NCBI GenBank assembly: GCA_021812665.1
Contig: JAKAMX010000034.1
Span: 1 to 8,342 of the forward strand
Length of the DNA: 8,342 nt
Reading direction: 5' to 3'
Source: a bacterium
Lineage (GTDB): Bacteria > Patescibacteriota > Minisyncoccia > Phycocordibacterales > UBA1550
Shown one piece after another: positions 5,770-8,342 of the stretch (position 1 is its first letter; each line of letters opens with the position of its first letter). A program made the position numbers and the translations under genes. The notes under the pieces are model-generated. The model was not told the DNA's origin and made no database searches. It worked only from the letters and a program-made list of their open reading frames with translations.

Positions 5770-6141
5770 TTATTTGGTTTTTGCTGCAACCTTCTTTGCC
5801 TTTGCAGGTGCATCGGCGTGCGAAATAAGCTCAATCATGATGTGGCTCGTGTGCTTGTGGAGCGGTGATGCTGAACCGTGCGAGCGTGGCAAAGAACGCT
5901 TGAGAATAACGCCCTGATCAACGCGTACCTCCTTTACCATGAGGTCGTCCTGACCAACGCCATCATTCTGCTTTGCATTAGCAACAGCTGAGAGCAAAAG
6001 CTTCTTCATAGGGCCCGATGCACGCTTTGGGAGCACGTCGAGCTCTACGAGAGCGCGAGGAACAGTCTTCCCTTTGATAAGGTTTGCTACAAGGCGAACC
6101 TTGCGTGGAGCTTGACGATAGGTCTTGAGGATAGCTTTCAT
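5770..6141 (-). CDS. rplV: 50S ribosomal protein L22 (uL22)
   Basis: Large-subunit protein whose long beta-hairpin lines the narrowest part of the nascent-peptide exit tunnel. The product has 123 residues, slightly longer than E. coli (110) because of a lysine/alanine-rich C-terminal tail (HADAPAKAKKVAAKTK). Family features are APRKVRLVANLIKGK (11-25), SAVANAKQNDG (51-61) and the hairpin segment with PRSHGSASPLHKHTSHI (85-101). That hairpin has lost several arginines found in the usual PRA.GRA..I.KRTSHI pattern. The ATG lies just 2 nt after the rpsS stop. The preceding AAGAAGAAATAATC is the rpsS tail and not a convincing Shine-Dalgarno sequence. Confidence 0.97.
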   Translation of the reverse strand: MKAILKTYRQAPRKVRLVANLIKGKTVPRALVELDVLPKRASGPMKKLLLSAVANAKQNDGVGQDDLMVKEVRVDQGVILKRSLPRSHGSASPLHKHTSHIMIELISHADAPAKAKKVAAKTK

Positions 6142-6143
6142 GA

Positions 6144-6488
6144 TTATTTCTTCTTAGCGCCAGTTTCAGCCTTTGCAGCAGATGCAGCAGCGATCTCGGC
6201 TTCTTTCTTTTTCTGCTCGAGTTCCTTCTGCATCTTACCTCCGTGGCGAACGAATTTCTTTGTTGGAGAAAACTCTCCGAGTCTGTGTCCTACCATATCC
6301 TCAGTTACGCGAACTTCGATATGGGTTTTACCATTGTGAACACCAAAAAGGAACCCAACCATTTCTGGAGAAATCTGTGACGAGCGTGCCCATGTTTTAA
6401 TCATGTCCGCTGTCTGTGCGCTTTTGCCCTCGATCTTTTGCAAGAGTTTTGGGTCAACAAACGGCCCCTTTTTGAGTGATCGTGTCAT
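6144..6488 (-). CDS. rpsS: 30S ribosomal protein S19 (uS19) with C-terminal tail
   Basis: Small-subunit head protein next to S13, forming intersubunit bridges and contacting the A-site region. The product has 114 residues, against about 92 in E. coli. The core is canonical: MTRSLKKGPFVD at the start, then HNGKTHIEVRVTEDMVGHRLGEFSPT (51-76) and RHGGK (81-85). Residues 86-114 form a lysine/glutamate/alanine-rich tail (KELEQKKKEAEIAAASAAKA) likely to be an extended helix. It is the first gene of transcription unit 1, about 42 nt after the predicted transcription start. In most bacteria rplB (L2) would immediately precede it; here it is preceded by repeats and an unrelated gene. No Shine-Dalgarno motif is seen in TTTTTATCAC. 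Confidence 0.97.
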   Translation of the reverse strand: MTRSLKKGPFVDPKLLQKIEGKSAQTADMIKTWARSSQISPEMVGFLFGVHNGKTHIEVRVTEDMVGHRLGEFSPTKKFVRHGGKMQKELEQKKKEAEIAAASAAKAETGAKKK

Positions 6489-6537
6489 GTGATAAAAATA
6501 TATAGAAACAAAACAAGCCCGGATGAGCTCGTTCCGT

Positions 6538-6565
6538 ATACTACCAAACTAGAGAATAATGTCAA
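6538..6565 (-). promoter_or_regulatory. Sigma-70-type promoter for rpsS-rplE
   Basis: On the minus strand a perfect TTGACA (6560-6565) is separated by 16 bp from TAGTAT (6538-6543). The -10 box is preceded by TGG, an extended -10 element. Transcription would start near 6530, leaving a leader of about 42 nt that contains a small hairpin (AGCTC with GGGCT, loop ATCC). The design matches the rpsN promoter: TTGACATTAT, 16-bp spacer, TGn. Five of the six -35 bases (TTGAC) belong to the edge of the neighbouring repeat element, so the element contributes part of the promoter. Confidence 0.82.
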
Positions 6566-6703
6566 ACCCCTGCACCCACTTTGCCATCTCGCCCTACTTG
6601 GGCGGCAAAACACAATATCATTTATACGTACAAATTGGCAGCGAAACGCCACCTCGAAACTTACATGTTCAACAAAATGGCAAAGTAGGTGCGGGGGTCA
6701 AAC
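6561..6703 (+). repeat. Structured repeat element, copy 1
   Basis: The element is bounded by GTCAAAC at both ends (6561-6567 and 6697-6703, direct). Long inverted arms at 6566-6587 and 6677-6698 pair in 20 of 22 positions, plus one T.G. Two bases inside the left arm is a second hairpin: CGCCC (6590-6594), loop TACTT, GGGCG (6600-6604). About 72 nt of A-rich sequence separates this from the right arm. No protein or tRNA is recognisable. Copy 2 has the same architecture in the opposite orientation. It may be a non-autonomous mobile element of the REP/IS200-like kind, or a structured RNA. The strand given is the one on which the small hairpin lies at the 5' side. Confidence 0.8.
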
Positions 6704-6840
6704 CCCTACGCCAATGCAGGCATTATTGTTTGAGCTTCTCTCTATAAAAAGCCTGAATGCTATGAGTATTTATTGAAACAATCTGTGTAAAAGTGTATGT
6801 CCGGTAGGACACGATGCCTGCATTGGCGTAGGGGTCAAAC
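6697..6840 (-). repeat. Structured repeat element, copy 2 (inverted)
   Basis: The element is bounded by GTCAAAC at 6697-6703 (shared with copy 1) and 6834-6840. The arms at 6702-6723 and 6814-6835 are a perfect 22-bp inverted repeat (ACCCCTACGCC...). Read on the minus strand, two bases follow the 5' arm, then a hairpin TGTCC / GGACA with loop TACC (6798-6811), then about 74 nt before the 3' arm. A further 7-bp pairing ATTGTTT/AAACAAT (6725-6731 with 6776-6782) is possible inside. The overall plan equals copy 1, but most stem base pairs differ with both partners changed. No coding capacity is seen. Confidence 0.8.
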
Positions 6841-6847
6841 ACCTCCA

Positions 6848-6895
6848 ATTTCTACACAAAAACCACGGTTCAGACCGTGGTTTTTGTGTAGAAAT
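6848..6895 (-). terminator. Bidirectional intrinsic terminator after surface-protein gene
   Basis: A perfect 22-bp inverted repeat (6848-6869 with 6874-6895) has a TCAG loop. The core CCACGGT / ACCGTGG is flanked by A5 and T5, so transcription from either side would stop. It starts 13 nt after the TAG stop of the surface-protein gene and isolates it from the ribosomal cluster. The arms resemble those of the rplE terminator (ACAAAAACC...GGTTTTTGT). Confidence 0.92.
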
Positions 6896-6908
6896 GAGAA
6901 CTATTTAG

Positions 6909-8342
6909 CTAGAACTGCTTGACCGTACTCTTACAATCCGAAGGGCTATTGAGAGGAGTTTCACCAGGTGAGCAGACGCCATCACCGACAGCGAACGACG
7001 CAACGTTGATCGTCGCACTATCGGAAGCGCTGCCGCCAGGACCAGAACAGGTGAGCGTATACGTGTGCGCTCCTGCTGAAAGTGGCCCAACCGTCTGTGG
7101 TCCACCGTTCAAAGCCAACGTGCCTGACCATGACCCTGAAGCTGTACACGAAGTTGTATTTGTCGATGTCCAGGTAAGTTTAGCAGTGCTGTTGAGTGGA
7201 ACAGTTGGAGCTGGTGGTACGCTCGAGGTAAGATTTACCGTCGGAACAAACTGATTACATGTTGGCGGATTTATTGCGCCATTTCCACAGACAAGAACTG
7301 GTCCTGTTACACCGTTGCCGGTACCTGCTATTTTGCCGAAATTTATATATCCCAAATATGTTGTTCCCCATGCATAGCCAGAAAAATCACCAGTAGAAAG
7401 ATCCATCGACACACCGGGCGCCCAAGAAGCATCACTCAAATGGATCCACCCACTCCATGGTGTCCCGCCACCAGTTGCAAGAGCGCGTGCCCAACCAGTC
7501 GCCTTTCCGTTGACGAGATTGATAGTTGCGGCACAAGGTGCCGTTGGACAGCTTGCGGTATCAGCAGCATTAAAACTAATCCATCCAACGTTCGAAGACC
7601 ATGCATAACCGGAGAGCGCACCAGTAGAGGTATTAACAGATACCCCGTATGAAGTCGGCGAGCTTCCAGTGTCCGAGTTGAAGCTCAACCACCCCGTACC
7701 GTAGCTCCACGCATAACCATGCAAGTTTCCACCGACAGGAGGAACGACAGAACTTATAATCACAGAATCGGTTGCAGTCGTTCCAGCTGCATTAGCACAG
7801 GTAATCGTATAGGTGTTTGTACCAAGTGGGGGGGTCACCGTCTGTGTGCTATTTGGCACTGTTGCTAATGACCCCGACCATGTGCCCGAAGCTGTACAGC
7901 TCGTAACATTTGAAGGGTTCCAGGTGAGCGTTGCCGTACTGCCAGAAACGACTGCCGTCTTGTCGGCGCTGATAGAAACAGTAGGCGGAGCTGAAGGTGT
8001 TACAGTTTGAGAAATAGTGTTTGTGTTCCCCGCTGCGCCAGTGCAGTAAAAGGTGAATGTTGTTGCTGAAGTAATTGGATTTGAGAGTCCACTACCATTG
8101 AGACTATTACCTGTTGGAGGTGTAAGATTTGACCATGGCCCACCAGCAGTACAGCTCGTTGCATTTGAAGAAGCCCAAGTCAGCGTTGCTTTTCCTCCGT
8201 AGGCGATACTTGCAGGTAGGGCAGTAAATGTTGCAGTTGTAGCCGTACATGCCTGATTGGTATAACTTCCGCTCAACACACCATTTGAGCAGCTGCGTGT
8301 TTCTGAAGAACACGTTGTGGGTTGCGCCACCAAAGCAGTCTG
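6909..8342 (-). CDS. Large secreted/cell-surface repeat protein, 5' part beyond window
   Basis: The frame is open to the window edge, so 477 residues of C-terminal sequence are visible. A TTG at 8331-8333 could be read as a start, but it lies inside a recognisable module, so the gene almost certainly begins upstream and any signal peptide is out of view. Numbering from that TTG, there is a cysteine module with SETRSCSNGVLSGSYT (10-25). Ig-like repeats with the pattern ATLTW..SN.TSCTA and a second Cys follow at about 37-112, 118-194 and 365-444 (Cys pairs 61/97, 146/179, 396/429). Between them, at 203-333, are GYAWS..GWISFN-type modules (206, 242, 280, 319). The end has GDGVCSPGETP...SPSDC (450-467). 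No C-terminal membrane anchor is seen. The paired cysteines suggest an extracytoplasmic location. A role in attachment or envelope structure is inferred only. It has no link to ribosomal genes apart from adjacency. Confidence 0.85.
   Translation of the reverse strand, partial: QTALVAQPTTCSSETRSCSNGVLSGSYTNQACTATTATFTALPASIAYGGKATLTWASSNATSCTAGGPWSNLTPPTGNSLNGSGLSNPITSATTFTFYCTGAAGNTNTISQTVTPSAPPTVSISADKTAVVSGSTATLTWNPSNVTSCTASGTWSGSLATVPNSTQTVTPPLGTNTYTITCANAAGTTATDSVIISSVVPPVGGNLHGYAWSYGTGWLSFNSDTGSSPTSYGVSVNTSTGALSGYAWSSNVGWISFNAADTASCPTAPCAATINLVNGKATGWARALATGGGTPWSGWIHLSDASWAPGVSMDLSTGDFSGYAWGTTYLGYINFGKIAGTGNGVTGPVLVCGNGAINPPTCNQFVPTVNLTSSVPPAPTVPLNSTAKLTWTSTNTTSCTASGSWSGTLALNGGPQTVGPLSAGAHTYTLTCSGPGGSASDSATINVASFAVGDGVCSPGETPLNSPSDCKSTVKQF

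Noticed and set aside
6489..6776. Possible small protein of 95 residues on the plus strand
   Set aside because: It runs through the promoter and both repeat elements, has no homology I recognise and no start signal, so it is a chance frame.
6561..6840. Integron attC sites
   Set aside because: Size and imperfect palindromes are suggestive, but the ends are direct GTCAAAC copies rather than inverted RYYYAAC/GTTRRRY, and position four does not fit the consensus.
6561..6840. CRISPR array, from the 136/137-nt spacing of GTCAAAC
   Set aside because: Only three 7-nt repeats, spacers far too long, and the intervening units are themselves structured inverted repeats.
6909..8333. TTG at 8331-8333 as true start of the surface protein
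   Set aside because: The frame is open to the window edge and the TTG falls within a recognisable cysteine module, with no signal peptide after it.
1..8342. UGA recoding as in Absconditabacteria or Gracilibacteria
   Set aside because: No conserved reading frame is interrupted by TGA and all genes are complete under the standard bacterial code; the stops seen are TAA or TAG, which is only a mild bias.

Overview
The window is a ribosomal-protein gene cluster read entirely on the minus strand, followed at its upstream side by an unrelated repetitive surface-protein gene. The organism is most likely a Patescibacteria (CPR) bacterium, probably of the Parcubacteria type. Three observations support this. 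rpmD (uL30) is absent between rpsE and rplO, a hallmark loss of CPR bacteria. The genes are tightly packed. The neighbouring exported protein is built from the cysteine-paired Ig-like modules and 'GYAWS..GWISFN' modules that I associate with Parcubacteria cell-surface proteins. Standard code 11 fits: tryptophan is TGG and no reading frame is interrupted by TGA.

Layout in transcription order (right to left). At 6909-8342 is the 3' part of the surface-protein gene, closed by a strong bidirectional hairpin terminator at 6848-6895. At 6561-6840 is a non-coding block holding two structured repeat elements of about 143 nt in opposite orientation, which share a GTCAAAC boundary. At 6538-6565 is a promoter whose -35 box lies on the outer edge of the first element. 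Next is transcription unit 1 (6488 to 2882): rpsS-rplV-rpsC-rplP-rpmC-rpsQ-rplN-rplX-rplE, with gaps of 2-21 nt, closed by a terminator at 2832-2872. A second promoter at 2791-2818 has nearly the same design. It opens an approximately 137-nt leader with a strong two-part hairpin, then transcription unit 2: rpsN (zinc type)-rpsH-rplF-rplR-rpsE-rplO, the last cut by the window edge.

The genes encode core 30S and 50S proteins and follow the conserved S10/spc order, with three departures. Nothing upstream of rpsS resembles rplB or the rest of the S10 head. The cluster is cut into two transcription units between rplE and rpsN. rpmD is missing. None of the 15 visible ribosomal-protein start codons has a Shine-Dalgarno sequence; the bases before the ATG are G-poor and several contain CTAC. 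S5 carries an RGG-rich N-terminal tail, and S19 carries a charged C-terminal tail.

The least ordinary part is the block at 6538-6840. The two elements differ in sequence but keep the same fold, with at least nine compensatory base-pair changes, and one of them appears to supply part of the promoter for the ribosomal operon.
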